Shown here in pieces: positions 1 through 7,359 of a DNA stretch of 16,751 nucleotides; positions within the stretch are counted from its first letter, which is position 1, and every line of letters starts with the position of its first letter. Source of the stretch: an uncultured Lachnospiraceae bacterium. GTDB taxonomy: Bacteria; Bacillota; Clostridia; Lachnospirales; Lachnospiraceae. The stretch is taken from contig CAJUOO010000067.1 of assembly GCA_910588535.1 (NCBI GenBank), positions 1 to 16,751 of the forward strand, given 5' to 3'. Both the position numbers and the translations under genes were made by a program. The notes under the pieces are model-generated. The model was given only the letters and a program-made list of their open reading frames with translations, searched no databases and was not told where the DNA came from.

Positions 1-143
1 CTCATGCGTTTGTCGTGCTCTATATTTATTTTATTCCGTTTGTATTCTTAGATCACCATACTCATTTTATGGAGATAACAAAGACAATTTATCCATCCTG
101 TACAAACAGAGATACAGCGTGTTTTGCCTAACTGATAAAAACA

Positions 144-283
144 GCCCGGCGAACTGCCTGTGATTCTCAAGGAACCTATTGAAAAACGCCGGCGCTTAGC
201 GAGGTAGTTTCGAGCTTAGCGTCCGCTGCGTTTTTCACTAAGCGAGAGCGGGGTGACGGAGGACCACAGGCAGTTCGCCGGGC
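144..283 (+). repeat. Structured repeat element, copy A (complete)
   Basis: Seen directly: 144-162 is perfectly complementary to 265-283 (19 bp). Inside lie a conserved 18-base left strand (163-180), a 9-bp stem (181-189 with 220s: GAAAAACGC 181-189 / GCGTTTTTC 228-236), a second stem GGCGCT 191-196 / AGCG(T)CC 218-224 with one bulged T, an apical loop, and a conserved 28-base right strand 237-264 containing AGCGGGGTGACGGAGGA. The same interior occurs inverted at 16291-16430, with different but self-complementary arms. The left flank GCGTGTTTTGCCT/CTGATAAAA (119-140) recurs before copy C, and the right flank CTTTCC..GAAAATGATA (289-305) recurs beside copy B, so the unit is probably about 190 bp. 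No coding capacity. It could be a noncoding RNA, a MITE-like element or a complex extragenic palindrome; the orientation is arbitrary. Confidence 0.85.
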
Positions 284-390
284 GGATCTTTCCAGAAAAT
301 GATACAAAAATTTTTAACAACAGATAAAGTATAACATTTACAAGATGTTATAATATCCTGTATATGTTTTTCTTAATGCAACAGCCCCTT

Positions 391-456
391 GTGTGAGACT
401 TAGAACTTCTTTATAAAGCAGCTCTTGCTGCGAGTGATTAGAAGTTCTTCTCACAC
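391..456. repeat. Long imperfect hairpin with inner stem-loop
   Basis: GTGTGAGA (391-398) pairs with TCTCACAC (449-456), and GAACTTCT (403-410) pairs with AGAAGTTC (440-447), separated by a small asymmetric bulge. Inside is a perfect GCAGC-TCTT-GCTGC stem-loop (418-431). No T-tract follows on either strand, so it is not an ordinary terminator. It sits in the gene-free first 617 bases, about 100 bases after repeat copy A, and belongs to no gene I can see. Confidence 0.6.
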
Positions 457-499
457 TAACTCCCATCATATCAGGATGTGAATTTTATTTCACATCATT

Positions 500-570
500 G
501 CCAAGAAAAAGAGAATCATATGACATTCAGGCTTTTTCAATTCCTCGAATTTTCATGTGATTCTCTCTTT
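500..570 (-). terminator. Rho-independent terminator, probably bidirectional
   Basis: Positions 510-523 (AGAGAATCATATGA) pair with 553-566 (TCATGTGATTCTCT) with one mismatch. Read on the minus strand the stem runs directly into TTTTTCTT; on the plus strand it is followed by CTTTCCTTTTT. It lies about 50 bases beyond the stop of the minus-strand gene ending at 618 and most likely ends the dnaJ-SGNH-hypothetical transcript. Confidence 0.7.
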
Positions 571-617
571 CCTTTTTCTGATTCTATTTGTTTGTCAAAC
601 TACTTTATTCGGTGAGA

Positions 618-917
618 TTAGCTGCGATCCCAATGCTCTCCTGCTCTTTTATACTCATCTTGGTGTTCCTTCCATCTATCATTCAGCCAATCCACCGCTC
701 TTTTTATTCCATCTTCACTAAAATCAAACTCCGCCTCTACCTTGTCTTCATCCTTTGTGGCCTCATAGCTATAAGGTTCCTCCCAACAGCTCACACGCAA
801 CTTTGTATCTTCGTCTCCCTTTTCCATCCTCATTAAAAAACGCATTCCCTGATAGCTTCCAGAGAATGACGTTTTTTTCAGATATGGGATAGAGAGCACG
901 TCGTTCCTCTCTAACAT
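618..917 (-). CDS. Small conserved hypothetical protein (99 aa)
   Basis: I do not recognise a named domain. It is a 99-residue soluble, acidic protein with no signal peptide or membrane segment. The first half is mixed and probably beta-rich (SIPYLKKTSFSGSYQGMRFLMR); the second half has an acidic stretch (about 54-70) and a predicted helix around AVDWLNDRWKEHQDEYKRA. An AGGGG ribosome binding site stands about 6 bases before ATG. It starts 9 bases after the stop of the SGNH hydrolase gene, so the two are very likely co-transcribed and perhaps translationally coupled. A strong terminator follows. Function unknown; proteins of this kind seem to me common in Lachnospiraceae (memory, not checked). 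Confidence 0.8.
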   Translation of the reverse strand: MLERNDVLSIPYLKKTSFSGSYQGMRFLMRMEKGDEDTKLRVSCWEEPYSYEATKDEDKVEAEFDFSEDGIKRAVDWLNDRWKEHQDEYKRAGEHWDRS

Positions 918-926
918 AGATGCCCC

Positions 927-1676
927 TTAATTCAAAAGCTTGGATAGAGTATCAACAACCAAATTTGCAATAATCTCATTTCCCTTATCACTTGGATGCA
1001 GCCCATCGTAAGTCAGAGAAATTGCCTCCAACGGATATGGATAGTCATCTGTTTCAGGATGATAAGGAACACCGATATAATCTGGATAGGGAAGTTCTTT
1101 ATAAATACCATCTTTTTTAAGACGCTTAAAGTGAATTACATTTTCCTGTGTAAAACCACATTCTTTATGCAAATCAAGCGCACAGAGCCCCGCCTCTGTC
1201 GCACAAGAAAAAATTGCCTCTGCTACCTCAGAGAGCATGACATTCCCTTCGGGAGCATAACTTCCCTGAGCCTGATTCAAGGTATCCAGAACACAGATAA
1301 AATCCGCCCGTTCCACAGGATTCATCACCATAATCTTCGCTTCACCATTCACAAGGCAAATTCTCTTTATCAACACTCCAAGATTACCAAGAATTGTGCC
1401 GGCTTCCTCTCTTTTAAAGTCCTCCTTTGTGCCAAGTGGAATCTGATGATGCCAATCATTGGTTCCCAAAAGTATGGTATAAATATCCGCAAAAGGAATC
1501 GGGATTGTCAGCCAATCCTTCGTTGTCGAGCCATTCACTCCTGCATTAATCAAAGAAAGATCTGGAAGCTTTTTCAAAGCTCTGCTTAAATACCCCTCCG
1601 ACACACGAAAATCTGTCTCATCCAGATGATCATTCAAATAAGTAAAAGAATCCCCAATCGCACACCATGTCTTCAT
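927..1676 (-). CDS. SGNH/GDSL-type hydrolase
   Basis: Probable esterase or lipase-like hydrolase of the SGNH superfamily. With the chosen start the protein has 249 residues. Block I is IGDSFTYLN near the N terminus with nucleophile Ser10; block II is NAGVNGST (oxyanion Gly); block III is LLGTNDW (oxyanion Asn); block V is DGLHPSDKGNEIIA near the C terminus, giving the catalytic Asp and His. No signal peptide, so cytoplasmic; the substrate cannot be told from sequence. An upstream in-frame ATG at 1688 would add MGVS, but GGGAG lies 5-6 bases before the ATG at 1676, so I prefer the latter. It follows dnaJ by about 28 bases without an obvious terminator, so it may receive heat-shock read-through. 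Confidence 0.9.
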   Translation of the reverse strand: MKTWCAIGDSFTYLNDHLDETDFRVSEGYLSRALKKLPDLSLINAGVNGSTTKDWLTIPIPFADIYTILLGTNDWHHQIPLGTKEDFKREEAGTILGNLGVLIKRICLVNGEAKIMVMNPVERADFICVLDTLNQAQGSYAPEGNVMLSEVAEAIFSCATEAGLCALDLHKECGFTQENVIHFKRLKKDGIYKELPYPDYIGVPYHPETDDYPYPLEAISLTYDGLHPSDKGNEIIANLVVDTLSKLLN

Positions 1677-1704
1677 GCTAACTCCCATCCGCCTGCTTTA
1701 GAAT

Positions 1705-2877
1705 CTACAGACCAATTCCATCCTTTATATCATCAACAATATCCTTAAGGCCTTTCTTTTTCTTTCCCTCCTTCGGCTCATCCTTTGCCGAAGCTCTCTT
1801 TCCATTCATCGCATCATCAAAGCGGCGAAGAGCCTCCTTCTGCTCCTCATTCATGTGCTCTGGCACCTGAACAACCAGCGTGATATAATGATCTCCACGT
1901 ACATTTTTATTTCTCAGAGAAGGCACTCCCTTACCCTTTAAGCGCACTTTGGTGTCCGTCTGGGTGCCGGGCTTCACATCATATGCCACCTCGCCGTCAA
2001 CTGTCTTAATTCGTATCTCACCGCCAAGTGCCGCTGTAGCAAAGCTCACTGGCACGGTTGAAAAGATATTATAATCCTGCCTCTGGAAAATTGGATGGCG
2101 AGATACATTAACCTCCACCAGCAGATCACCGCGTTCACCGCCGTTGACTCCGGGCTCACCCTTAGCGCGGATGCGGATGCACTGTCCATCATCAATACCC
2201 GCAGGGACTGTGACAGCAATCTTTTTTCTGCTGCTGATATAACCAGTGCCATAGCAATCAGAGCACTTCTCCTTTACAATTTTGCCCTTTCCATTACATT
2301 CTGGACATATCTCCACATTTCTGACCGTCCCAAAAAGAGACTGCTGTGTGTAGACCACCTGTCCTTTTCCATTACATTTTGGACAGGTAGTGGGAGAAGT
2401 TCCCGGCTTTGCACCCGTGCCGTGACACTTGCTGCACTCATCCTTCAGGCTAAGATCAAGTTCCTTGTCCGCGCCAAATACCGCCTCCTCAAAGGTTACG
2501 CGTACACTTGAGCGCACATTCGCCCCCTTCATAGGTCCATTGCTTGTGCGGCGACTTCTGGATCCCCCACCGAACAGATCTCCAAAGATATCAAAAATAT
2601 CCCCCATATCGTTCATATTAAAATCAAAGCCACCCGCTCCACCAGCACCGTCAAATGCTGAATGTCCAAACTGGTCATACTGCTGCCGTTTTTGAGGATC
2701 ACTCAAGACCGCATACGCTTCTGAAGCTTCCTTAAATCTAGCCTCTGCCTCTTGATCTCCGGGGTTTGTATCAGGATGATATTTCTTGGCAAGCTGTCGG
2801 TAAGCTTTTTTCAGTGCCGCATCATCCGCATTCTTTGGTACTCCGAGAACCTCGTAATAATCTCTTTTCTCTGCCAT
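1705..2877 (-). CDS. dnaJ: Chaperone DnaJ (Hsp40)
   Basis: Co-chaperone that delivers unfolded clients to DnaK and stimulates its ATPase. The 390-residue protein shows the full type I layout: J domain (1-70) with HPD at 34-36, a Gly/Phe-rich linker (about 73-106), four zinc-binding repeats (CSKCHGTG 148-155, CPKCNGKG 165-172, CPECNGKG 191-198, CSDCYGTG 205-212), then the C-terminal substrate-binding domains. The C terminus is Lys-rich (KEGKKKKGLKDIVDD). The start at 2877 gives MAEKRDYYEVLGV, the usual N terminus, with AAGGTG 8 bases upstream; a GTG at 2886 would add only three residues. It follows dnaK by 91 bases, a gap holding a strong hairpin. No promoter of its own is evident. Confidence 0.98.
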   Translation of the reverse strand: MAEKRDYYEVLGVPKNADDAALKKAYRQLAKKYHPDTNPGDQEAEARFKEASEAYAVLSDPQKRQQYDQFGHSAFDGAGGAGGFDFNMNDMGDIFDIFGDLFGGGSRSRRTSNGPMKGANVRSSVRVTFEEAVFGADKELDLSLKDECSKCHGTGAKPGTSPTTCPKCNGKGQVVYTQQSLFGTVRNVEICPECNGKGKIVKEKCSDCYGTGYISSRKKIAVTVPAGIDDGQCIRIRAKGEPGVNGGERGDLLVEVNVSRHPIFQRQDYNIFSTVPVSFATAALGGEIRIKTVDGEVAYDVKPGTQTDTKVRLKGKGVPSLRNKNVRGDHYITLVVQVPEHMNEEQKEALRRFDDAMNGKRASAKDEPKEGKKKKGLKDIVDDIKDGIGL

Positions 2878-2906
2878 AGCTGTCACCTTTCTGAATAACG
2901 CAGAGA

Positions 2907-2936
2907 CTGTCCTGCAAGGCTAACCCTGCACGACAG
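2907..2936 (-). other. Intercistronic hairpin between dnaK and dnaJ
   Basis: CTGTC..TGCA..GG pairs with CC..TGCA..GACAG, about 12 base pairs with one mismatch and one wobble, closing a 4-5 base loop. There is no following T-run on the minus strand, so it is not a classical terminator. Hairpins at this place may act as RNA-processing or 3'-end protecting structures that set dnaK above dnaJ (inference). Confidence 0.55.
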
Positions 2937-2968
2937 CATCTGACCTATCTATCCTATTTCTCAAGCTT

Positions 2969-4837
2969 TTAGATCTCTCTATAATCTCCGTCAACCACAT
3001 CATCCTGAGCGGTACCTGTTGACTGTTCTGCACCCATATCTGGTCCTGCACCTTGTGCGCCCTGCGCTGCCTGAGCCTGCTGCTCATACATCTTGCTAAA
3101 TACAGCCTGTGCACTCTCCATCAACTTTTCTTTTGCAGATTTCATCTGATCTACTTCTGTATCTGACATATCCTCAGGATTGGATTTTTCCACGAGTTCC
3201 TTCAGAGCATTTAAGTCTGCCTCCACTCTCGCTTTGTCCTCAGCAGAAACCTTGTCGCCTACTTCTTCCAGCGCCTTCTGTGTCTGGAATACAATGGAAT
3301 CTGCGTCATTTCTTGTATCGATCGCTTCCTTGCGCTTCTTGTCCTGTGCCTCAAACTCTGCCGCCTCTCTCACTGCCTTATCAATATCAGCATCTGACAT
3401 ATTGGAACCTGCTGTGATCGTGATATGCTGCTCCTTGCCAGTTCCCAGATCCTTAGCAGATACATTCACAATACCATTTGCATCAATATCAAATGTAACC
3501 TCAATCTGAGGCACTCCTCTTCTTGCCGGAGGAATCCCATCCAGACGGAACTGGCCAAGACTCTTATTATCCTTAGCAAACTGTCTCTCACCCTGTACTA
3601 CATTAATATCAACGGCTGTCTGATTATCTGCCGCTGTGGAGAAAATCTGACTCTTCTTTGTAGGAATCGTTGTATTTCTCTCAATCAATCTGGTCGCAAC
3701 ACCACCCATTGTCTCGATGGACAAGGACAGAGGTGTGACATCCAAAAGAAGAATATCGCCCGCACCTGCATCTCCCGCAAGCTTACCACCCTGAACAGAA
3801 GCACCGATCGCAACACACTCATCAGGATTCAGGGACTTATTCGGCTCCTTGCCGGTCAAAGCCTTCACCTTATCCTGTACAGCAGGAATACGTGTGGAAC
3901 CGCCCACCAACAAAACCTTGCCAAGCTCAGAAGCAGTGATTCCAGCATCCTTCAATGCATTCTGCACAGGGATCGCCGTTCTTTCTACCAGATCATGTGT
4001 CAGCTCATCAAACTTTGCCCTAGAAAGATTCATATCAAAATGCTTTGGTCCTTCTTCATTCGCTGTGATAAACGGAAGGTTAATATTCGTCGTTGTGGCG
4101 GAGGACAATTCCTTCTTCGCCTTCTCTGCTGCCTCCTTCAATCTCTGAAGTGCCATCTTATCAACGGACAGATCAATCCCTTCCTGTTTCTTAAATTCAC
4201 TTACCATCCAGTCAATAATCTTATTATCAAAATCATCACCGCCAAGACGTGTATCTCCATTTGTCGCCAAAACCTCGATAACACCATCACCGATATCTAT
4301 GATGGAGACATCAAATGTACCACCGCCAAGGTCATATACCATAATCTTCTGTTCTGTTTCATTATCAAGACCATATGCTAAAGCTGCCGCTGTAGGCTCA
4401 TTGATAATACGCTTTACATCAAGTCCTGCTATCTTACCTGCATCCTTGGTCGCCTGACGCTGTGCATCATTAAAATATGCAGGAACTGTGATAACAGCCT
4501 CCGTCACCTTATCACCGAGATAATTCTCTGCGTCTCCCTTTAATTTCTGAAGAATCATCGCGGAGATCTCCTGCGGAGAATACTTCTTCTCATCAATATT
4601 CACCTTATAGTCGCTGCCCATATGTCTCTTGATGGAAGCGATTGTCTTCTCTGAATTTGTTACAGCCTGACGCTTTGCCGGCTCACCTACCAGACGCTCA
4701 CCAGTCTTTGTGAATGCAACGATGGATGGTGTCGTTCTAGCACCCTCTGTATTTGCGATAACAACTGGCTTTCCGCCCTCCATAACAGCAACACAACTGT
4801 TTGTTGTACCTAAATCAATGCCAATAATCTTGCCCAT
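2969..4837 (-). CDS. dnaK: Molecular chaperone DnaK (Hsp70)
   Basis: ATP-dependent cytoplasmic chaperone that works with DnaJ and GrpE. It has 622 residues and starts MGKIIGIDLGTTNS, the first phosphate-binding loop; the second is DLGGGTFDVSI near residue 170, and the adenosine motif is GGSTRIPAVQ near 315. The nucleotide-binding domain is about 25 residues shorter than in E. coli, as usual for Gram-positive DnaK. The substrate-binding domain follows (TPLSLSIETMGG, interdomain linker DVTPL), then the helical lid and a Gln/Gly/Ala-rich tail ending VDGDYREI. AGGAGG lies about 9 bases before ATG. It is third in hrcA-grpE-dnaK-dnaJ, 53 bases after grpE; no separate CIRCE is seen, so it should be repressed through the operator ahead of hrcA. 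Confidence 0.99.
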   Translation of the reverse strand: MGKIIGIDLGTTNSCVAVMEGGKPVVIANTEGARTTPSIVAFTKTGERLVGEPAKRQAVTNSEKTIASIKRHMGSDYKVNIDEKKYSPQEISAMILQKLKGDAENYLGDKVTEAVITVPAYFNDAQRQATKDAGKIAGLDVKRIINEPTAAALAYGLDNETEQKIMVYDLGGGTFDVSIIDIGDGVIEVLATNGDTRLGGDDFDNKIIDWMVSEFKKQEGIDLSVDKMALQRLKEAAEKAKKELSSATTTNINLPFITANEEGPKHFDMNLSRAKFDELTHDLVERTAIPVQNALKDAGITASELGKVLLVGGSTRIPAVQDKVKALTGKEPNKSLNPDECVAIGASVQGGKLAGDAGAGDILLLDVTPLSLSIETMGGVATRLIERNTTIPTKKSQIFSTAADNQTAVDINVVQGERQFAKDNKSLGQFRLDGIPPARRGVPQIEVTFDIDANGIVNVSAKDLGTGKEQHITITAGSNMSDADIDKAVREAAEFEAQDKKRKEAIDTRNDADSIVFQTQKALEEVGDKVSAEDKARVEADLNALKELVEKSNPEDMSDTEVDQMKSAKEKLMESAQAVFSKMYEQQAQAAQGAQGAGPDMGAEQSTGTAQDDVVDGDYREI

Positions 4838-4890
4838 GATAAATTTCCTCCTTTTATCTGACTAACTATCTATTATACTGCTTTCTGTGA

Positions 4891-5577
4891 TTAGCAATTA
4901 ACAACCTTAACCATACTGTGTCGGACTACTGTTCCATGATGCAAATAGCCCTTTAAAAACTCCTCTGCAACAATATTCTCCCCAAAATTTTCATCCTCAC
5001 CCTGCATCACTGCATTGTGGAATGCTGGGTCAAATTCCTTGCCCACTGCCTCGATGGGCGTCACACCCAACTCCTCCATCGCCTTGGCAAGCTGCTTGTA
5101 AACCTTATCCATGCCATCAGCAAATGGTTCCTTTCTCTCCTCCTCAGACAAGGTCGCCAGTCCTCTCTCAAAACTGTCAATAATGGGAAGCATCTTCTCT
5201 ATCACAAGCCTAGCTCCTAAATCCTGCTTTTGCACCATCTCCTTCTCCGTGCGCTTGCGGAAATTGTCAAACTCTGCCATTGTGCGCTTATACTTATCTG
5301 TGAGCTCTTCAATCTGGGCATCCTTTTTATCCTTCTTTTCTTTTCTGGATTTTCCAAATAGCCCTCTTCTTGGCTCATGCCCACTCTCCGACGTCTCCTG
5401 TCCGGTCTCATCCAAGTTCTCTGGCTCACAAGCCTCCTCCAACTCCTCTGTGCTATCTTCCTCGCACTCGCCTGATTCCTCTAAGCCCTCCTCCTGATCT
5501 ATCTCCATCTCTTCATCCAAAGCCTTCTCTTCGCTTAAATTCTTATCTTCCTCGAATTCCTTCTGATTCTCTGTCAC
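4891..5577 (-). CDS. grpE: Nucleotide exchange factor GrpE
   Basis: Releases ADP from DnaK and so resets the chaperone cycle. It has 228 residues, somewhat longer than the usual 190-200 because of a very acidic, presumably disordered N terminus (residues 1-70, rich in Glu and Asp). A basic patch RRGLFGKSRKEKKDKKD follows, then the dimerising coiled coil (about 90-140, EFDNFRKRTEKEM) and the C-terminal beta domain that contacts DnaK (GVTPIEAVGKEFDPAFHNAVMQ, HHGTVVRHSMVKV). The start appears to be GTG at 5577; no in-frame ATG lies between it and hrcA, and AGGCGG is somewhat distant at about 13 bases. It lies 20 bases after hrcA and 53 before dnaK in the same operon. Confidence 0.97.
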   Translation of the reverse strand: MTENQKEFEEDKNLSEEKALDEEMEIDQEEGLEESGECEEDSTEELEEACEPENLDETGQETSESGHEPRRGLFGKSRKEKKDKKDAQIEELTDKYKRTMAEFDNFRKRTEKEMVQKQDLGARLVIEKMLPIIDSFERGLATLSEEERKEPFADGMDKVYKQLAKAMEELGVTPIEAVGKEFDPAFHNAVMQGEDENFGENIVAEEFLKGYLHHGTVVRHSMVKVVNC

Positions 5578-5597
5578 GTCCTTGTTTACCGCCTTTC

Positions 5598-6662
5598 CTA
5601 TGTCTTTTTATAGATATTATCAAGCTGTGTTGTCAGCGTATTTAAAATATTTACTACCTTCTCATAGTCCATCCGCTTTGGTCCAATAATGCCAATGGTT
5701 CCCTTTACGCCCTCCTCAAGCTCATAGGTTGCTGTCACCACACTGCAATCCTTCATGGTCTGAACTGGTGTCTCACTTCCAATATAAACCTGAATCCCCT
5801 GATTGCCCTCGCCCTCCAAGGATTCCTGAACCAGATTCGTGAGCAACTCCTTATGCTCAAAAGCTCCTATCAGATTCCTAGCTTTCTCCTGATCACTCAG
5901 CTCTGGATAGCGAAATATATTCGTCGCACCACTTGTATAAATCTCCAGATCATTGTCAACTGTGATTGCCTCCGCCACTGCATCCAGCACACTTCCCACA
6001 ATCGCCCGGTGGATTCCTGCCTGTTCCTTAAGCTTCGCTATCACCCCAAGATTAATCTCGTTAATGCTAAGTCCATTAAGACTTGTATTACACATCATAT
6101 TCAGATGAAGAAGTGTCTCATCTGACAGTTCTTCCTCCACATCAAGAATTGTGTTTCTCACGATATTGCCATCAATTACCACCACCACCAAAAGCTTTCC
6201 CGGCTCCACGCGGGAGAGCTGGATAAATTTCACCTTGTTGGTGCTGTACTTAGGAGCTGTGACCATCGTGGCATAATTGGTATTCTCTGCCAGAAGTTTT
6301 GCCAACTGCTGTAAAAGCAGTTCCACCTTATCCACACGCTCAATGAGAAATTCCTTCATATCCTTCACTTCTTTTTCTTTCCCACTGACCTCCTGCTCCC
6401 TCTCCCTCATCATATCATCCACATACAGACGATAACCTTTATCCGAGGGTATTCTTCCAGCAGAAGTATGCGGCTGTAAGATATAACCCAACTCCTCCAG
6501 ATCTGCCATCTCATTGCGAATGGTTGCGGAGCTTAAATTCAAATCTGTGTACTTAGAAAGAGTTCTGGAGCCTACCGGCTCGCCCGTTTCCAGATAATTG
6601 CGGATGATCGCCTTTAAAATCTTGAGCTTCCGTCCATCTAATTCCAAGTTATCCACTCCCAT
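5598..6662 (-). CDS. hrcA: Heat-inducible transcription repressor HrcA
   Basis: Represses class I heat-shock genes by binding CIRCE; GroEL normally keeps it active. An N-terminal winged-helix domain (LDGRKLKILKAIIRNYLETGEPVGSRTLSK, SSATIRNEMADLEELGYI, SAGRIPSDKGYRLYVD) is followed by the GAF-like and insertion domains, ending in a region with GTIGIIGPKRMDYEKVV typical of the family. The start is uncertain. The longest frame begins at 6695 inside CIRCE, which is unlikely. ATG at 6662 gives 354 residues but has only AGAAGA before it. TTG at 6647 would give MELDGRKLKILKAI, the commonest HrcA N terminus, with GGAG about 8 bases upstream. First gene of the operon; autoregulated. Confidence 0.97.
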   Translation of the reverse strand: MGVDNLELDGRKLKILKAIIRNYLETGEPVGSRTLSKYTDLNLSSATIRNEMADLEELGYILQPHTSAGRIPSDKGYRLYVDDMMREREQEVSGKEKEVKDMKEFLIERVDKVELLLQQLAKLLAENTNYATMVTAPKYSTNKVKFIQLSRVEPGKLLVVVVIDGNIVRNTILDVEEELSDETLLHLNMMCNTSLNGLSINEINLGVIAKLKEQAGIHRAIVGSVLDAVAEAITVDNDLEIYTSGATNIFRYPELSDQEKARNLIGAFEHKELLTNLVQESLEGEGNQGIQVYIGSETPVQTMKDCSVVTATYELEEGVKGTIGIIGPKRMDYEKVVNILNTLTTQLDNIYKKT

Positions 6663-6684
6663 TCTTCTATGACTTGTTTTGTTG

Positions 6685-6711
6685 TTAGCACTCATTTGAG
6701 TAGAGTGCTAA
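6685..6711 (-). promoter_or_regulatory. CIRCE operator (HrcA binding site)
   Basis: A perfect match to the known consensus TTAGCACTC-N9-GAGTGCTAA, with the halves at 6685-6693 and 6703-6711. It lies just downstream of the predicted transcription start of hrcA-grpE-dnaK-dnaJ, in the 5' leader. A diverged half-site (AAGTGCTA) overlaps the -10 region. Confidence 0.98.
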
Positions 6712-6726
6712 TTACTTGTTACACTT

Positions 6727-6755
6727 AAAATAGCACTTACTGATGTCTTTGTCAA
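6727..6755 (-). promoter_or_regulatory. Sigma-A promoter of the hrcA operon
   Basis: On the minus strand TTGACA (6750-6755), a 17-base spacer and TATTTT (6727-6732). Transcription would start near 6719-6720, putting CIRCE within the first 35 transcribed bases. Confidence 0.9.
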
Positions 6756-6918
6756 CACCTATTCATAGATTTTTCAAAATTTTAATAGATTTCCAACCAA
6801 TTTATTAATTTTTTAAAATGTATGAGAACCATTTCTATTGTTTTCCTCGTAATTCTCTGAGCAGATCATTCTCAAAATTGAATCATGCACATCTATTCCT
6901 CTTTCGGGTACAATACTT

Positions 6919-7359
6919 TCAAAAGAACAAATGATATACATATAAGAGCAGATTGTCCTTATTATACGTCATAGGTGGAGTGTGCGGGAAATACAATACC
7001 ATGCGGTATAGATAAAATACAAGGGCCGCCACAAGCATAATACCCGCGTAAGCCCAAAAAAGTCTGCCTACTTTTTTTCTAAAAATATATCGCTTCACAA
7101 CACACACTGCTATCCCTAAGAAAAATATTATAAAAAATGGCTGCATCTGAATACTTTCTTTCCAATGCCCCGACAAAAGCAGCAAGGCTGCCCTTGTCAT
7201 CCCACAAGCGGGACAGGGCAGCCCTACTACTATCCGGCTGATGCAGGCGCCGCCAAAGCACACAACTAAAATCACGGCCGCCACGAACATAAATACTGCT
7301 GCTTTCCAATACTTGCGAATATCCTCCTTCACAAGCTCCCACATCACCATTCTCTCCAT
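6919..7359 (-). CDS. DUF2752-family membrane protein
   Basis: A 146-residue integral membrane protein of unknown function. The DUF2752 signature PCPACGMTRA is present near residues 48-57, a CxxCGxTR motif known in this family but without an assigned role. Hydrophobic segments are visible near 20-40, 56-66, 75-90 and 100-120, so three to four membrane helices are likely. Its ATG directly follows the fucO stop codon with no gap, so its translation is coupled to fucO; ATG codons at positions 4 and 6 are alternative starts, with GGAGAGA before them. There is no link in the literature known to me between the two proteins, so the pairing may be incidental. Confidence 0.85.
   Translation of the reverse strand: MERMVMWELVKEDIRKYWKAAVFMFVAAVILVVCFGGACISRIVVGLPCPACGMTRAALLLLSGHWKESIQMQPFFIIFFLGIAVCVVKRYIFRKKVGRLFWAYAGIMLVAALVFYLYRMVLYFPHTPPMTYNKDNLLLYVYHLFF

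Noticed and set aside
144..283. Reading repeat copy A as a simple terminator or a CRISPR unit
   Set aside because: No T-run follows the stem, the interior is long and conserved, and there is no array of spaced direct repeats.
996..1589. Plus-strand open frame opposite the SGNH hydrolase
   Set aside because: The minus strand carries all SGNH motifs; the plus-strand translation is Cys/His/Ile-rich low-quality sequence.
3425..4381. Long plus-strand open frame (318 codons) opposite dnaK
   Set aside because: It is antisense to the strongly conserved dnaK, has no ribosome binding site and its translation resembles no protein; a by-product of dnaK codon use.
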